Made by a program: the position numbers and the translations under genes. A DNA stretch of 64,000 nt from Dicaeum eximium (Eukaryota; Chordata; Aves; Passeriformes; Dicaeidae): assembly GCA_013396995.1 (NCBI GenBank), contig VWZP01008462.1, positions 149,407 through 213,406 of the forward strand, written 5' to 3'. The notes under the pieces are model-generated. The model saw only the letters and a list, made by a program, of their open reading frames with translations, was not told the origin of the DNA and made no database searches. Every line of letters begins with the position of its first letter. The stretch's first letter is position 1. Positions 62,633 to 64,000 of this stretch are shown piece by piece.

Positions 62633-63501
62633 AGAGAAAATAAGTTCTAAAACTTTTGCGCTAAGGGAAAATGTGCAGGTTTTCCACTTTTTTTTCTCTG
62701 TTATGCCCTTCATTTTTCCCAGTGGATATGCTGAGTTTGAGGGCCCACCTTACTCAAGGTAACTGCAGGATCAGGGCTTATCTTGCAGGAAACCTGGGGG
62801 TTACAAAATTTTTGCAATCATTTGCTCACCTATTCCACAATTAATTATCAATATCATACGTTCAGATATGATGTCTCCACTACTTTTATTTCGAGGCATA
62901 TTGCAATCTCTGAATCCACATGTCCACATTTTCTGCTCAAAGCAGTGACAAAGTTTAGTGTCCATGTGCATTTTCAATACAGATTAAGTCAATTAATGCA
63001 AATTAATCAGATATTGATTCAGGGTTTTGACAGAATCACTGTAATTTGTGCATATTTTGTTGTGATAAGTATGTGAGTTACCCATCCTGGGCAGACCACA
63101 GGATCAGCACTTCATAAGGCAGCAAAGTGACATAAAATGAACACAGAAAATTGTCTCATGTCATCTCAGGACCCAGTTAATGTTCTGTCATTAGCAGCAC
63201 CACAAACAATTAGACTGCTTAAAACTCCAATGCCTCTCTTTAATTAGCTTAATGATTGGATGGGGGTGTACAGTTTTAATTTCATTCAGGTGCCATTTAG
63301 ACCAGAGGGAAAAATAAGCTCTTATAAATATAAAGAAATCTATGAACTGACTGAAACCACAACATTTCCAGGAAGCATTTATGGAAAAGCTTTTCCAATG
63401 GAGTTTGGTCCCAAACAGGTCAGAATTGATGACTGTGTCGACAGCACCTTGTAGAGCAGTTCTTCACCCATGCCTTAAAAAAAACCCAACTTTTTTGTGC
63501 A

Positions 63502-63589
63502 TTTGTTTGTTTGTTTGTTTGGGGTGGTTTTTTTGGTTTTTTTTTTTGCTTTTTTGGTTTTTTTGTCTGGGTTTTTTTTTGGGCAGAAA
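63502..63589 (+). repeat. (TTTG)n and T/G-rich tract
   Basis: About five TTTG units followed by T runs broken by GG. The 60-124-codon frames across it are artefacts of low complexity. Confidence 0.9.
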
Positions 63590-64000
63590 GTTCCAGGGCA
63601 GCCTGAGAGATGAGAGATCTCAGGTCTCTGTCAGGCACACGGAAAACTGGGAGCAGTGAAGTGCTGAGGAGCTGAAACTCAGCTCTGCCCATCACAGGCT
63701 GCCAGCTCATCACAGCCACAACCTTGTGCAGCAGGGAGTGAAACGAGGAAAGGCAGGAGGGTGCAGTGGAAATGGTGCTGAAACAGAACACCACATTATA
63801 AGAGAAGAAATAATTGAAATGGGCACCAAATGCTGATAGATGGAGGTGTCAGTGCAGCAGAAAGGAAAGATACAGTGAGGTTGTTACCTGAATGCTGGGG
63901 CAGTGGGAAGGCTGCTGTCAATCTCTTCATATCAGTGGTTTCCTCTCAGCAAGCAGCTAAATTATAAATATTCCTGAGGTTATAAAGCTGTTGAAAAAAG

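Larger units (their letters stand above)
61185..64000. other. Intergenic, no gene seen
   Basis: AT-rich DNA with a poly(T) run near 62181, the (ATT)n at 62601 and the T/G-rich tract at 63502. Confidence 0.65.

Noticed and set aside
1..64000. CRISPR arrays, prophage, bacterial operons or a complete endogenous virus
   Set aside because: There are no regularly spaced direct repeats, no dense coding strand and no intact retroviral genes. The window is vertebrate intergenic DNA with two genes.

Overview
The window looks like a piece of a bird genome, most likely a songbird. It is AT-rich and gene-poor. It carries several CR1 LINE copies of avian type, two LTR elements that I recognise as avian endogenous retrovirus LTRs, and one clear vertebrate housekeeping gene, COX7C. 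In other vertebrates COX7C sits in a gene-poor neighbourhood, and in birds I recall it on chromosome Z, so a Z-linked origin is plausible but not shown by the sequence.

Layout. Positions 1-18,437 hold no gene I can support: AT-rich intergenic DNA with two CR1 copies (1,780-1,940 and 3,291-3,985), two older CR1-like remnants (about 12,705 and 17,022), microsatellites and a 25-bp minisatellite. An 82-N gap (18,356-18,437) abuts the CpG island of COX7C. COX7C lies on the + strand: coding exon 1 at 18,691-18,765, coding exon 2 ending at 19,851, and a 3' UTR exon with AATAAA at 20,821. Each of its two introns carries a C/D-box snoRNA-like sequence related to SNORD138/miR-3607, one of the best findings here.

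Positions 20,850-48,190 are a long gene-free stretch. It contains a tRNA-like/SINE-like sequence (27,064), an avian LTR split by a second nested LTR with target-site duplication (31,787-32,812), CR1 copies (36,087, 40,213, 43,182), and an exact 388-bp tandem copy joined by a single N (38,012-38,788) that is probably an assembly artefact around another LTR. At 48,366-49,208 (- strand) is a 280-codon intronless RING-finger gene resembling TOPORS, a GC-rich island in AT-rich DNA with a polyadenylation signal and two CRE-like sites upstream.

From 49,400 to the end there is no further supported gene. There is one CR1 copy (52,658) and a large inverted repeat with arms of about 375 bp, about 98% identical over most of their length, around a 1.16-kb spacer (59,271-61,184). 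The two genes are unrelated in function: COX7C is a respiratory-chain subunit with nested snoRNAs, and the TOPORS-like gene is a probable ubiquitin/SUMO ligase. There is no operon-like organisation, as expected for a vertebrate. I found no CRISPR, prophage or bacterial content.
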